DNA from: Bacteroidales bacterium
GTDB taxonomy: Bacteria > Bacteroidota > Bacteroidia > Bacteroidales > WCHB1-69
DNA length: 60,664 nucleotides
Reading direction: 5' to 3'
NCBI GenBank assembly: GCA_017551725.1
Contig: JAFZKY010000031.1
Span: 1-60,664, forward strand
The position numbers were made by a program, and so were the translations under genes. The notes beneath the pieces are model-generated. The model had not been told where the DNA came from. It saw only the letters and a list, made by a program, of their open reading frames with translations, and did no database searches. Below, piece after piece: positions 7,524 through 15,564 of this stretch (position 1 is its first letter; each line of letters begins with the position of its first letter).

Positions 7524-7692
7524 CCACACAAGCCTGTTGCATCTCTCCGAGATGCCCATTGTGTGTGGCGCCGCCAACACCACACTGCGCTTTGCTTGTA
7601 TGGTGTTAATTGCACTGCGTGCGTGACGCCTCTCCGAGGCTTTGAACCCGGAGGGTCGTCGCATTTCCAGCTAACTACGTCGGCCTTTTTTT
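7524..7692. repeat. Intergenic stretch rich in stacked hairpins
   Basis: Three consecutive potential stems are visible: GCCACACAA pairs with TTGTGTGGC around an inner GCATCTCTCCGAGATGC; AACACCA pairs with TGGTGTT; and GCCTCTCCGAGGC. The TCTCCGAG core occurs twice. No reading frame here is convincing. It looks like a degenerate repeat element or a structured transcript end. A -7 box for the next gene (TATTTTTG) lies at its right end. Confidence 0.45.
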
Positions 7693-7713
7693 GTATTTTT
7701 GCCTCGAATTTAG

Positions 7714-8274
7714 ATGAATAATCCTATGACTGAATACGAGAAGATGATCAACAACCTGCCGTATGACTATACGGACGAGGAGATACAGAGGCGCATCCTG
7801 CACACCTACGAGGCGATGCGGGCGCTGAACCAATGCGGCGCGTGGGATATGGAAGAGTATCGTCGCTGTATGCTGGATTTGTTGCCCCATGCGCATCCGT
7901 CGGCGCTTGTTATCCCGCCGTTTCACTGCGACCACGGCGAGCGGATAACCATCGGCGAGGGTGTGGTTATCAATTTCAACGCCGTCTTTCTTGACGGCGG
8001 CGGTATCTCCATCGGCGACCATACGCTGATAGGGCCTAATTGCCAGTTGCTGACCCCTGACCATCCCCATGACTATCTGGAGCGTCGCAAAACCATCGAG
8101 ACAGGCCTGCCCATCCGTATCGGCGACGACTGCTGGCTGGGCGGAGGCGTGATTGTCTGTCCGGGAGTGACGATAGGCAACCGTGTGATTGTCGGAGCCG
8201 GCAGCGTGGTGACGCACGACATACCCGACGATGTGGTGGTGGCAGGCAACCCCGCCAAAGTGATCCGTAAGTAA
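7714..8274 (+). CDS. Maltose/galactoside-type sugar O-acetyltransferase
   Basis: In this 186-residue protein an N-terminal Mac domain (MTEYEKMINNLPYDYTDEE, helical) precedes a left-handed beta-helix of hexapeptide repeats (ISIGDHTLIG, IRIGDDCWLGGGVIVCPGVT, IGNRVIVGAGSVV), ending in VAGNPAKVIRK. The motif LLTPDHPHD holds the catalytic histidine of the LacA/Maa family, which transfers acetyl from acetyl-CoA to a sugar hydroxyl. Its exact substrate cannot be told from sequence. It is monocistronic, with its own promoter. The Mac domain separates it from serine or chloramphenicol acetyltransferases. Confidence 0.85.
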   Translation: MNNPMTEYEKMINNLPYDYTDEEIQRRILHTYEAMRALNQCGAWDMEEYRRCMLDLLPHAHPSALVIPPFHCDHGERITIGEGVVINFNAVFLDGGGISIGDHTLIGPNCQLLTPDHPHDYLERRKTIETGLPIRIGDDCWLGGGVIVCPGVTIGNRVIVGAGSVVTHDIPDDVVVAGNPAKVIRK

Positions 8275-8362
8275 TATCCACCACGGCGAGAACAGGGGCA
8301 CCAAGCCTGCCTTCCTTTACATGTTCTATCTCACTTCGGAGAGCAGGGGGCACCATAAAGCA

Positions 8363-8398
8363 GAAAACACTGACAATCTATCTGATTATCAGTGTTTT
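8363..8398. terminator. Bidirectional terminator between the acetyltransferase gene and tmRNA
   Basis: AAAACACTGA on the left pairs with TCAGTGTTTT on the right, with an A run before and a T run after, so it can end transcripts from both directions. It lies 25 bp past the tmRNA 3' end. Confidence 0.8.
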
Positions 8399-8423
8399 CG
8401 TCAGGGAAGGTTTATTTCCCAAG

Positions 8424-8811
8424 TGGAGCCGGAGGGAGTCGAACCCTCGTCCAAACCGGCCGCAGAATTGCTTTCTACAAGTTTAGTCTCCGTTTGCTTG
8501 TCGGTGCCAGAATGGTACGGGACCAACCTGTCTGGCACGTATCCTCAAGATTTTCGCTTGTGCATCGAGGCCTGCACTCGCTATCTGTCCCTTTATGACA
8601 CTTCTGGCCGGACGTCGGACCGATTAACTTCCGGGGAAGCGCCCGCGGCTGCAGACCTTGTCTGTGCGGCGGGATCCGCAACGGTTACGCTGCGAATGCA
8701 TAAGAAGTTTCGCCGTTTATTGGCATTGAGAGTTGATTTTTGACGGAGTCGGCTCACAAACTCCGACCTGCTTACAATTCCCCGAACCCGCTGTCAAAAC
8801 CAAACGACCCC
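8424..8811 (-). ncRNA. ssrA: Transfer-messenger RNA (tmRNA)
   Basis: On the minus strand the RNA begins GGGGTCGTTTGGTTTTGACA at 8811 and ends with a T-arm GGTTCGACTCCCTCC-like segment and GGCTCCA at 8424. The ends pair as an alanine-type acceptor stem (GGGGUC with GGCUCC plus A). CCA is not encoded. The tag frame at 8714-8685 reads GGC GAA ACT TCT TAT GCA TTC GCA GCG TAA, giving the proteolysis tag GETSYAFAA. Length is 388 nt, normal for tmRNA. It rescues ribosomes stalled on broken messages. The stop of the upstream DUF1573 gene is only 15 bp away, so transcription may begin within or before that gene. Confidence 0.95.
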
Positions 8812-8826
8812 AGGGTAGGGGAGGCC

Positions 8827-9264
8827 TTACTTGACCTCGCCCTTCAGTTGCAATATCACTCTGTCGGTGTTCGCGTTGGAAAGCACGGTCAGGCGCTTGC
8901 TGATCAGTCCGGTGTTCTTGGCCGTATAGGTGGCCTTGATGGTCCCTTTCTGACCCGGCATGACGGGCTTTTTCTCCCAAGTCACCGTTGTGCAGTCGCA
9001 GGATGAGATCACATCGTCCAGAATCAGCGGTTTCTTGCCGATGTTGGTGAATGTGATGGTCACGACCTTCACGTCTCCCACCTTCAGCGTTCCAAAATCC
9101 ACGGTGAGCTTGTCGAATTGGATTTCAGCGCCCGTGCCCGTATAGACGGTCTTGGTGGTGCTTGCGCTTGTGCTCTTGCTCGTCTTGCCGGCTTGCGTTT
9201 TGCTCTGTGCCTGGGCAAAGAGGATGCCGCAGAGTAAGATTCCGATTAAAAGTAACTTTTTCAT
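8827..9264 (-). CDS. Secreted DUF1573 protein
   Basis: In this 145-residue protein a signal peptide (MKKLLLIGILLCGILFAQAQ) and a Ser/Thr/Lys-rich linker precede one DUF1573 domain: IQFDKLTVDFGTLKVGD, then FTNIGKKPLILDDVISSCDC and the closing RVILQLKGEVK. The fold is Ig/ASPM-SPD2-like; such proteins are periplasmic or surface-located and common in Bacteroidota, without a proven role. A paralogue lies 8 bp upstream in the same orientation, so the two form an operon directly before tmRNA. Confidence 0.85.
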   Translation of the reverse strand: MKKLLLIGILLCGILFAQAQSKTQAGKTSKSTSASTTKTVYTGTGAEIQFDKLTVDFGTLKVGDVKVVTITFTNIGKKPLILDDVISSCDCTTVTWEKKPVMPGQKGTIKATYTAKNTGLISKRLTVLSNANTDRVILQLKGEVK

Positions 9265-9272
9265 TGTTAATG

Positions 9273-9725
9273 TTAGTTGTTGGTCTTCATAGGACTGGCT
9301 TCATTGGCGGGCGCAGCTTCAGCCGGTTTGGCCGACACATTGCCTTTGATGTTCAGCACCACACGGTTGTTGACGGCGTTGGACTCGACGGTTATCGTCT
9401 TGTTGATGGCACCAATGCGCTGGGTGTTGTATTTGACTTTGATGACAGCCTTTTTGCCGGCAGGAATGGGATCCTTGGGCCATTCGGGAACGGTGCAACC
9501 GCAGCTGGAACGGCAGTTGGTGAGAATCAGGTCCGCTTTACCAGTGTTCTTGAAAACAAATTCGCACACACCGTTGTCACCCTGCTGGATGTTGCCGTAG
9601 TCGTGTGTGAGATTCTCAAACGTGATTTCGGGTTCTTTGACTTTCTTGTGCTTTTCGCCAGCCTCTTGGGCGACTGCTGCGAAAACGAAGGCCATAACCA
9701 TCAGTAAACTAAATACTTTTTTCAT
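9273..9725 (-). CDS. Secreted DUF1573 protein
   Basis: In this 150-residue protein a signal peptide (MKKVFSLLMVMAFVFAAVAQ) is followed by a charged linker and a DUF1573 domain: ITFENLTHDYGNIQQGD, the conserved cysteine block NCRSSCGCT and closing RVVLNIKGNV, then an Ala/Pro/Glu tail. The ATG at 9725 gives the signal peptide; the frame stays open further upstream with no family character. It is the first gene of the pair with 8827-9264. Confidence 0.85.
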   Translation of the reverse strand: MKKVFSLLMVMAFVFAAVAQEAGEKHKKVKEPEITFENLTHDYGNIQQGDNGVCEFVFKNTGKADLILTNCRSSCGCTVPEWPKDPIPAGKKAVIKVKYNTQRIGAINKTITVESNAVNNRVVLNIKGNVSAKPAEAAPANEASPMKTNN

Positions 9726-9793
9726 TTTTGGTATGATTTTAAGGTTTATGAATTTCAAAAACAGATGCAAAGACAATGTGAGTTCCCTGAAGT

Positions 9794-10246
9794 TTAAGAG
9801 GTTTGAATTTTTTTGTGTAACACCGATTCGATGGCCAGCCGGTAGCTGTCCAGCCCGAATCCGCAGATGAATCCGGCACAGTGGGCCGCCAGTTCGGAGT
9901 GGCGACGATACCACTCCCGACCGAACAGGTTGCTGATGTGGACCTCGATAACCGGTGTGGTCGTGGAACGCACGGCATCGGCAAGTGCAAGGCTCGTGTG
10001 CGTGTAGGCACCCGCGTTCAGCACCACCGCATCATATTGTCCGTATGTGCTGATGGCCGAACACAGCTCACCCACGGCATCGGATTGGAAATAGTCGATT
10101 TGAATGTCAGGAAATTCTGTCCGAAGTTGCGCAAGATAATCCTCAAAGGAAATATGACCGTATATGTTCACCTCCCTGGTGCCCAATTGGCTCAGGTTCA
10201 CACCATTGATGATGAGAATCCGGATTCCTGCTGTGGGATTATTCAT
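9794..10246 (-). CDS. aroQ: Type II 3-dehydroquinate dehydratase
   Basis: This enzyme converts 3-dehydroquinate to 3-dehydroshikimate in the shikimate pathway. It has 150 residues, the family's usual size. Conserved blocks are IINGVNLSQLGTREVNIYG (catalytic Arg and Tyr), FQSDAVGEL, LNAGAYTHTSLAL, EVHISN (catalytic His) and REWYRRHS. The start at 10246 overlaps the divIC stop as ATGAATAA and leaves a normal N-terminus; an ATG at 10264 would add six residues. It is translationally coupled to divIC. Confidence 0.93.
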   Translation of the reverse strand: MNNPTAGIRILIINGVNLSQLGTREVNIYGHISFEDYLAQLRTEFPDIQIDYFQSDAVGELCSAISTYGQYDAVVLNAGAYTHTSLALADAVRSTTTPVIEVHISNLFGREWYRRHSELAAHCAGFICGFGLDSYRLAIESVLHKKIQTS

Positions 10247-10541
10247 GGATGATAATGAAGACATCTTCGTCGGCGCGGTGCATGTTCAGGTGCTCACGTG
10301 CGTATTTTTCCAGAAGAATGCTGTCGTTGTTCAGTTGTTCGAAAGTGTAAACATTGCCCACCTGGTTCTTGGTAGAGGTTATTTTTTCTTCGATATTGTC
10401 GATTTTGCGGTCGAGGGAGAGGTGGGTTTTGAAAGAGTGGGAGGAAAAGAAGAAGAAATAGCAAAGGAAGACGAGCAGGGTGCCGCCGTATAGCAACAGA
10501 AAGTTGCGTCTCCGTTTGTTGGGTTTCTTCTCCTCTTCCAT
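10239..10541 (-). CDS. DivIC/FtsB-type septum formation protein
   Basis: This 100-residue protein has a short basic cytoplasmic start (KKPNKRRR), one transmembrane helix (NFLLLYGGTLLVFLCYFFFF), then a periplasmic coiled coil (about 45-75) and the family end YTFEQLNNDSILLEKYAREHLNMHR. DivIC/FtsB proteins act with FtsL and FtsQ in the divisome. The gene lies between rny (10 bp away) and aroQ (overlapping), the same strand for all three. Confidence 0.88.
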   Translation of the reverse strand: MEEEKKPNKRRRNFLLLYGGTLLVFLCYFFFFSSHSFKTHLSLDRKIDNIEEKITSTKNQVGNVYTFEQLNNDSILLEKYAREHLNMHRADEDVFIIIHE

Positions 10542-10550
10542 AATGGGTTT

Positions 10551-12092
10551 CTATCGGGCGTAGTTGACAGAGCGGGTTTCACGGATAACCGTGATCTTGA
10601 TCTGTCCGGGATAGGTCATTTCGTTCTGGATTTTCTTCGAGAGGTCGAAGGAAATCTGGTTGGCTTCGGCGTCGGTGACCTTTTCGGCCCCCACGATGAC
10701 GCGCAGCTCGCGGCCTGCCTGGATGGCGTAGGTCTTCACCACACCGGGGTAGGTGAGGGCCAGGTTCTCCAGGTCGTTGAGGCGCTTCATATAGGCTTCC
10801 ACCACCTCGCGACGTGCGCCGGGACGTGCGCCGGAGATGGCGTCACACACTTGCACGATCGGGGCGATGAGGGTGGTCATCTCCATCTCGTCGTGGTGCG
10901 CTCCGATGGCGTTGACGATTTCCGGACGTTCCTTGTACTGCTCGGCCAGGCGTGCGCCAAAGAGTGCGTGCGGCATTTCGGGCTCGGTGTCGGGCACTTT
11001 GCCGATATCGTGGAGCAAGCCAGCGCGGCGGGCGATTTTCGGGTTCAGGCCCAGCTCGGCAGCCATCGTGGCACAAAGGTTGGCCACCTCCTTGGAGTGT
11101 TGCAGCAGGTTCTGTCCGTAGGAGGAACGGTAGCGCATCTTACCGACCATGCGCATCAGCTCGTGCGGCATGTTGTTGATTCCGAGGTCGATGCAGGTGC
11201 GTTTGCCAAGTTCGGCAATCTCTTGCTCAATCTGTTTCTTCGTCTTGGCCACCACCTCTTCGATGCGTGCCGGGTGGATACGTCCGTCGGACACCAGCTT
11301 CTGGAGCGACAGGCGGGCGATTTCGCGGCGCACGGGGTCGAAGCTGGAAAGGAGGATGGCGTCAGGCGAGTCGTCGATGATGACGTCCACGCCGGTGAGG
11401 TTCTCAAGTGTGCGGATGTTACGTCCTTCGCGACCGATGATGCGGCCTTTGATCTCGTCGTTCTCAATGTTGAAGACGGAGACGGTGTTCTCCAGGGCTA
11501 CCTCCACGCCGGTGCGCTGCAGGGCGTTGACCACGACCTTCTTGGCTTCGAGGTTGGCGGTGTTCTTGGCTTCGTCCACAATCTCCTTGATGAGCACCAT
11601 GGCGTCGGCCTTGGCTTCGTCTTGCATCAGGCTGATAAGCTGTTCCTTGGCCTGTTCGGAGGTGAGTTCGGCAATGGATTCCAATTTGGCCTTTTGGATG
11701 GCGGTCTGGCTGTCCAGTTCTTTCTGTTTCTGGGCGGTGGCCTGCAGTTGCTTGTTGAGGTTCTCCTTCAGGGCGGCGTTCTCGGCTGTCTTGCGGTTCA
11801 GGTCTTCCATCTTCTGTCCGAGCGAGTTCTCTTTCTGCTTGATGCGGTTCTCGGCGGAGGCCAGCTGCTGGTTGCGCTCGTTGACGGTCTTCTCGTATTC
11901 GCTCTTCAGTTGCAGGAATTTCTCCTTGGCTTGGAGGATTTTCTCTTTCTTCAGCAGTTCGCCGTCTTCTTCGGCTTTCTTCAAGGCTTCGCGTCCGGAT
12001 TTGGTGAGTTGGTTTTTGAGTAGGGTATAGGCCAGTGCGATGCCGATGGCGGCTCCAATCACAATGCCTATGATAATCCAAAGTACTGTCAT
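10551..12092 (-). CDS. rny: Ribonuclease Y
   Basis: This 513-residue endoribonuclease has the standard architecture: an N-terminal membrane anchor ([20 protein letters not shown]), a long coiled coil (about 30-190, Lys/Glu/Gln-rich), a KH domain with [15 protein letters not shown], and an HD domain with [18 protein letters not shown] and the metal-binding GLLHDIGK. It begins bulk mRNA decay at the membrane. Length matches the family. It lies 69 bp downstream of the 6S RNA candidate and directly upstream of divIC. Confidence 0.96.
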   Translation of the reverse strand: MTVLWIIIGIVIGAAIGIALAYTLLKNQLTKSGREALKKAEEDGELLKKEKILQAKEKFLQLKSEYEKTVNERNQQLASAENRIKQKENSLGQKMEDLNRKTAENAALKENLNKQLQATAQKQKELDSQTAIQKAKLESIAELTSEQAKEQLISLMQDEAKADAMVLIKEIVDEAKNTANLEAKKVVVNALQRTGVEVALENTVSVFNIENDEIKGRIIGREGRNIRTLENLTGVDVIIDDSPDAILLSSFDPVRREIARLSLQKLVSDGRIHPARIEEVVAKTKKQIEQEIAELGKRTCIDLGINNMPHELMRMVGKMRYRSSYGQNLLQHSKEVANLCATMAAELGLNPKIARRAGLLHDIGKVPDTEPEMPHALFGARLAEQYKERPEIVNAIGAHHDEMEMTTLIAPIVQVCDAISGARPGARREVVEAYMKRLNDLENLALTYPGVVKTYAIQAGRELRVIVGAEKVTDAEANQISFDLSKKIQNEMTYPGQIKITVIRETRSVNYAR

Positions 12093-12160
12093 ATATAATT
12101 GGTTTTAGTTAATAATGTATGGGCATCTTTTTCGGATTGGGGGCGTTGGACGGGCGGCAT

Positions 12161-12352
12161 AAAAAAACCGCATAAGCCCCATAGGGTTTCGAAAAACTCC
12201 TATCTGATATGATCGAAGGTGCCGACTTACTTCGCGCTTCCCCGGGAATGAATTCCATCCGTACGGATTCGGGCCTGTTCTAGGTAAGGCAAGCGTCCCC
12301 TTCGTTTGAAAATGTGTTGAGTTTAACAAACGTATCTGGACTTATGCGGGAT
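12161..12352 (-). ncRNA. ssrS: Candidate 6S RNA
   Basis: On the minus strand CCGCATAAG (12349-12341) pairs perfectly with CTTATGCGG (12176-12168) to close a rod about 180 nt long, followed at once by seven T. Inside, both strands are rich in short paired segments around a hairpin ATCCGTACGGAT. The position, immediately after zapA, is the same as that of 6S RNA in E. coli, and a Bacteroidales RNA motif has been equated with 6S. 6S RNA binds the housekeeping RNA polymerase. No credible protein is encoded here. Confidence 0.72.
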
Positions 12353-12371
12353 GTCTTTTTCAAAGAACGAA

Positions 12372-12665
12372 TCAATCAACTTCGAATGTGTCGGTGAGGC
12401 TTTTCAGGGATTCCATCATGGGAACCAGTTCCTCGTCGTATGCTTTTAGTCTTTCTTCATCGGCCAGCCATTTCACCACAAAATCGACCAGTATCTTGGA
12501 GAGAAGGTCCTGTTGGTCTTTATATGTCCATCGTTTGGCGAATGTTAGAAAACTATCGTTGATTATCTTTTCCGCCTCCCGGAAGTAGTGTTCCCACTCT
12601 TTCTTTATCAGGATCGTGATAGGCCTCTGCGCTACCTGTATTGTGATCTTAATCATTTCTTCCAT
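12372..12665 (-). CDS. zapA: Cell division protein ZapA
   Basis: This 97-residue ZapA-family protein promotes bundling of FtsZ filaments at the division ring. MIKITIQVAQRPITILIKK forms the N-terminal beta head; EAEKIINDSFLTFAKRW and DQQDLLSKILVDFVVKWL form the helical body. The ATG at 12665 is 2 bp after the stop of the coiled-coil gene, so the two are coupled; a start at 12695 would overlap that gene by 28 bp. Confidence 0.82.
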   Translation of the reverse strand: MEEMIKITIQVAQRPITILIKKEWEHYFREAEKIINDSFLTFAKRWTYKDQQDLLSKILVDFVVKWLADEERLKAYDEELVPMMESLKSLTDTFEVD

Positions 12666-12667
12666 CA

Positions 12668-12958
12668 CTACTTGCTCGTGAGAAGGGTTATGCAATTGTC
12701 AATCTCCCGCACCCAATCTTGTATCTGCCTTTTGGTTTCTTTCTTATCTTCTTTATCTAATATCGTTTTTGTAATTATTGTTAATTTGATTTTTTCTTCC
12801 ATGTCAGCCAGCTGCTTTCTCAACCCTTGCTGTTGTTGGCGGAGCAATTCCACCTCTTCGCGCAGCGTGTCGTTCTCCTTCCGCAGTTCCGCCATGCGCA
12901 AAATCGCCGATTTAACGTTGTATTCTATCTTATTATACAAACTTTCAAACGAGGCCAT
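12668..12958 (-). CDS. Small coiled-coil protein upstream of zapA
   Basis: The 96-residue protein is almost entirely heptad-like: ILRMAELRKENDTLREEVEL followed by LLRQQQQGLRKQLADMEEKI. There is no signal peptide. Tight coupling to zapA and the coiled-coil form suggest a ZapB-like division partner, but the sequence alone does not prove homology to ZapB. Its promoter (12978-13009) is well formed. Confidence 0.75.
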   Translation of the reverse strand: MASFESLYNKIEYNVKSAILRMAELRKENDTLREEVELLRQQQQGLRKQLADMEEKIKLTIITKTILDKEDKKETKRQIQDWVREIDNCITLLTSK

Positions 12959-12977
12959 GGCTTTTCCTTTTGACGTG

Positions 12978-13009
12978 CAAAAATACAATTTTTTCGTCGT
13001 TTTGACAAA
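12978..13009 (-). promoter_or_regulatory. Bacteroidota promoter of the coiled-coil-zapA-6S cluster
   Basis: On the minus strand TTTG (13009-13006) and TATTTTTG (12985-12978) are separated by 20 bp, fitting the TTTG-N19-21-TAnnTTTG consensus of the Bacteroidota primary sigma factor. The coding start is 20 bp downstream. Confidence 0.8.
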
Positions 13010-13130
13010 GTTTGCCTTTTTTTTAACTTCAAAATTTCCTGTAATATTAACTATGTTTTTTATTATCAAATAATTGTATGTGCTTATAAACATGACACTG
13101 TGATTTTTTTTTTGAAAAAAATGATTTTAT

Positions 13131-13160
13131 GCTTGCGGATTAAAAAAAAATGTATTTTTG
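13131..13160 (+). promoter_or_regulatory. Promoter of the ECF sigma gene
   Basis: A -7 box TATTTTTG at 13153-13160 is preceded by a weak CTTG at 13131-13134 with 18 bp between them. About 90 bp of leader precedes the ATG. The rest of 12986-13252 is AT-rich and shows no other feature. Confidence 0.6.
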
Positions 13161-13252
13161 CAGCGTTCAATTATTAGATAACAAAAACAGCGGTCTATCG
13201 AAAAACGTTTACTTTATTAGTTTGTTCATATTAATAAAGAAAGGAGTTTCTG

Positions 13253-13834
13253 ATGAAAGCTACTGTTTTGTCTGATAATGAGTTGGTGCAACGTTACCAA
13301 CACGGGGACGAGTCTGCACTGAAAGCCCTGATTTCCCGCTACGAGAAACGGCTGTTTACCTATATTATGATTTCCGTGAAGAACAAGGAGCTGGCCGAGG
13401 ATATTTTCCAGGACACCTTCATTAAGGTTATCAATACAATCCGCTCCGGAAACTACCACGAGGAGGGCAAGTTCTTCCAATGGGTGATGCGTATCGCCAA
13501 CAACCTCCGCATCGACTACTACCGCAAGGTGCAGCGCCTGCCTCTCTATGAGGGCAACGGCGAGTTCGACATCTTCGATGTGATCAGCACCAAGGAGGAG
13601 TCCGTGGAGCAGAAGCTCATCCGCGAGCAGATTTTCGAGGATGTGTCCCATCTGGTGGACTATCTCCCGAAGGAGCAAAAGGAGGTCCTTGTGATGCGTA
13701 TCTATCAGGATTTCAGCTTCAAGGAGATTGCCGAATACACGGGCGTGAGCATCAACACGGCGCTGGGCCGTATGCGTTACGCCTTGATTAACCTTCGGAA
13801 GATGATTGATCGCCACGGGGTTGTGGTGGATTAA
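13253..13834 (+). CDS. ECF-subfamily RNA polymerase sigma factor
   Basis: In this 193-residue protein region 2 is seen as LISRYEKRLFTYIMISVKNK, AEDIFQDTFIKV and FFQWVMRIANNLRIDYYRK, and region 4 as LPKEQKEVLVMRIYQDFSFK followed by EIAEYTGVSINTALGRMRYAL, the helix-turn-helix that reads the -35 element. No anti-sigma gene is adjacent, which is common for the general ECF proteins of Bacteroidota. The regulon cannot be inferred. Confidence 0.92.
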   Translation: MKATVLSDNELVQRYQHGDESALKALISRYEKRLFTYIMISVKNKELAEDIFQDTFIKVINTIRSGNYHEEGKFFQWVMRIANNLRIDYYRKVQRLPLYEGNGEFDIFDVISTKEESVEQKLIREQIFEDVSHLVDYLPKEQKEVLVMRIYQDFSFKEIAEYTGVSINTALGRMRYALINLRKMIDRHGVVVD

Positions 13835-13906
13835 TACATTGGATTGATAATCAGTGTTTTGTTGTTAAAGTAACTGGCGGCGAGGGGCGCAAAAGGAAAA
13901 AAAGCG

Positions 13907-13914
13907 TACCTTTG
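13907..13914 (+). promoter_or_regulatory. -7 box of efp
   Basis: TACCTTTG, a perfect TAnnTTTG box, lies 35 bp before the efp ATG. No clear -33 element is visible. Confidence 0.6.
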
Positions 13915-13949
13915 CCGCCGATTTATTTAAAAGTAAAATACAACTTAAT

Positions 13950-14516
13950 ATGGCAACGACAGCTGATTTTAAAAATGGATTGTGCATCGTCCATAACAAT
14001 GAATTGTGGACTATCGTCGAATTCCTTCATGTGAAACCCGGCAAAGGCAACACCTTTGTTCGTACAAAACTGAAAAACATCAAATCCGGCAGAGTGCAGG
14101 AGTTCCGCTTTGACGCCGGCATCAAGATCGACCTCGCCCGCGTGGAGCGTCGTCCCTACCAGTTCCTTTACAAGGAAGATGAGAACACGTACAACTTCAT
14201 GCACACGGAGACCTACGAACAGCTTTCCATCGACAAGTCCCTGATCAACAACCCCAGCCTGCTCAAGGAGGGCCAAGCCGTTGAAATCATGTATCATACA
14301 GATACGGACACTCCGCTGACCTGTGAACTTCCCCCGTTTGTGGATTTGGAGGTGGTTGAGGCCGATCCGGGCGTGAAGGGCGACACGGCCACCAACTCGC
14401 TCAAGCGTGCGGTGGTGGAAACCGGTGCGGAAGTCTATGTGCCTCTTTTCATCAATGTTGGTGAAATGATCAAGGTGGACACCCGTAACAACAAATATTC
14501 CGAAAGAGTGAAATAA
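13950..14516 (+). CDS. efp: Elongation factor P
   Basis: The 188-residue protein has three beta-barrel domains: an N-terminal KOW-like domain with the tip loop HVKPGKGNTF, whose lysine may be modified; a middle domain with YNFMHTETYEQLSI; and the C-terminal domain closing VGEMIKVDTRNNKYSERVK. EF-P relieves ribosome stalling at proline runs. Family length is about 188. A terminator follows, then an lpxD paralogue, an order that I recall from other Bacteroidota. Confidence 0.97.
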   Translation: MATTADFKNGLCIVHNNELWTIVEFLHVKPGKGNTFVRTKLKNIKSGRVQEFRFDAGIKIDLARVERRPYQFLYKEDENTYNFMHTETYEQLSIDKSLINNPSLLKEGQAVEIMYHTDTDTPLTCELPPFVDLEVVEADPGVKGDTATNSLKRAVVETGAEVYVPLFINVGEMIKVDTRNNKYSERVK

Positions 14517-14521
14517 TTGTT

Positions 14522-14550
14522 CCCGGATGCTTCGGCATCCGGGTTCTTTT
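14522..14550 (+). terminator. Terminator after efp
   Basis: CCCGGATGC, a TTCG loop and GCATCCGGG form a strong nine-pair stem at 14522-14543, followed by TTCTTTT. Confidence 0.85.
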
Positions 14551-14566
14551 CTTTAAGACCCTGTTC

Positions 14567-15538
14567 ATGCGTTTTTCTCATTCTATTGCAATCGATGAGA
14601 TTTTGGCCATGATTGGCCATCCTGTCCAGTTGAAGGGTGATTTTGCCGGTCCGGTGACGGGCATCAACGAGCTACATTCCGTGGTGCCGGGCGACATCTC
14701 TTTCGTGGATAACGAAAAGTACTACACTCGGATGCTCAAAAGCGAGGCGTCTGTGGTGTTGATTGACAAGGCAGAGGCGGATTGCCCCGAGGGCAAACTC
14801 CTGATTGTCACGCCGGATCCGTTGCAGGACTATTTGGCCATCGTGCGGCATTTTGTACATTTCAACCCGCAGCAGACGGCTATCCATCCGACCGCCGTCA
14901 TCGGCGAGGGGACGGTGATACAGCCGCTGGTGTTCATTGGCGAGAATGTGAAAATCGGTCGCAACTGCCTGATTCATTCCAACGTGAGCATCTATGCCAA
15001 CACGGTCATCGGCGACAATGTGATTATCCACTCCAATTCCACCATTGGCGGTGACGCCTGCTATTTCCAGAAGCGTCCCGATGCATGGATAAAGCTGGAA
15101 TCCTGCGGTGACACGTACATCGGGAACGATGTGGAGATCGGCTGCTCGTGCTGTGTTGACAAGGGCGTGTCGGGCACCACGTATATTGGTGACGGATGCA
15201 AGTTCGACAATCTGGTGCAGGTGGGACACGATACGCACATCGGCAAGCGCGTCCTGCTGGGCGCCCAGAGCGGCATCGCCGGCTGCACGTATGTGGATGA
15301 CGACTGTAAAATATGGGCCAAGGCCTGTGTCAACAAGGACCTGTATATAGCTAAAAACACAGTGCTTTACGCCTTCTCTGCGGTCAACAAGAATGTAACG
15401 GAGGAGGGCCAGACCCTGTTCGGGGTGCCGGCCATTGATGTGCAACAAAAATGGAAAGAATTGGTCTATACCAAAAATCTTTCCACTTTGTATGCGGACG
15501 TGGCCGCGTTGAAAAAAGAGTTAGAAAGCAGGAAGTGA
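14567..15538 (+). CDS. LpxD-family UDP-3-O-acylglucosamine N-acyltransferase (paralogue)
   Basis: This 323-residue protein has an N-terminal uridine-binding domain (PVTGINELHSVVPGDISFVD) leading into a left-handed beta-helix of hexapeptide repeats (TAIHPTAVIGEGTVI, VIIHSNSTIGGDACY) with the acyltransferase motif QVGHDTHIGKR, whose histidine is catalytic in LpxD. LpxD adds the N-linked acyl chain in lipid A synthesis. Bacteroidota often carry a second, efp-linked homologue, which this resembles, so its substrate may differ from that of canonical LpxD. No other lpx gene is nearby. Confidence 0.85.
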   Translation: MRFSHSIAIDEILAMIGHPVQLKGDFAGPVTGINELHSVVPGDISFVDNEKYYTRMLKSEASVVLIDKAEADCPEGKLLIVTPDPLQDYLAIVRHFVHFNPQQTAIHPTAVIGEGTVIQPLVFIGENVKIGRNCLIHSNVSIYANTVIGDNVIIHSNSTIGGDACYFQKRPDAWIKLESCGDTYIGNDVEIGCSCCVDKGVSGTTYIGDGCKFDNLVQVGHDTHIGKRVLLGAQSGIAGCTYVDDDCKIWAKACVNKDLYIAKNTVLYAFSAVNKNVTEEGQTLFGVPAIDVQQKWKELVYTKNLSTLYADVAALKKELESRK

Positions 15539-15557
15539 TTCCTGCTTTCTTTTTTTT
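15524..15557 (+). terminator. Terminator overlapping the lpxD-like stop
   Basis: GAAAGCAGGAA (15524-15534) pairs with TTCCTGCTTTC (15539-15549); the loop holds the TGA stop and a T run follows. The last codons are therefore part of the hairpin. Confidence 0.85.
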
Positions 15558-15564
15558 CGACATA

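Noticed and set aside
7212-7664. Antisense frame of 150 codons running from the hairpin region into the membrane protein gene
   Set aside because: It overlaps a clear gene, and its N-terminal part is just the translated hairpin repeat.
10851-12023. Long open frame of 390 codons antisense to rny
   Set aside because: It mirrors the codon structure of rny, its translation is a low-complexity Val/Gly/Leu/His mix with no domain, and rny is a certain gene.
12105-12329. Possible 74-residue protein between zapA and rny
   Set aside because: The translation has no protein character and the DNA folds into a closed rod with a terminator, better explained as 6S RNA.
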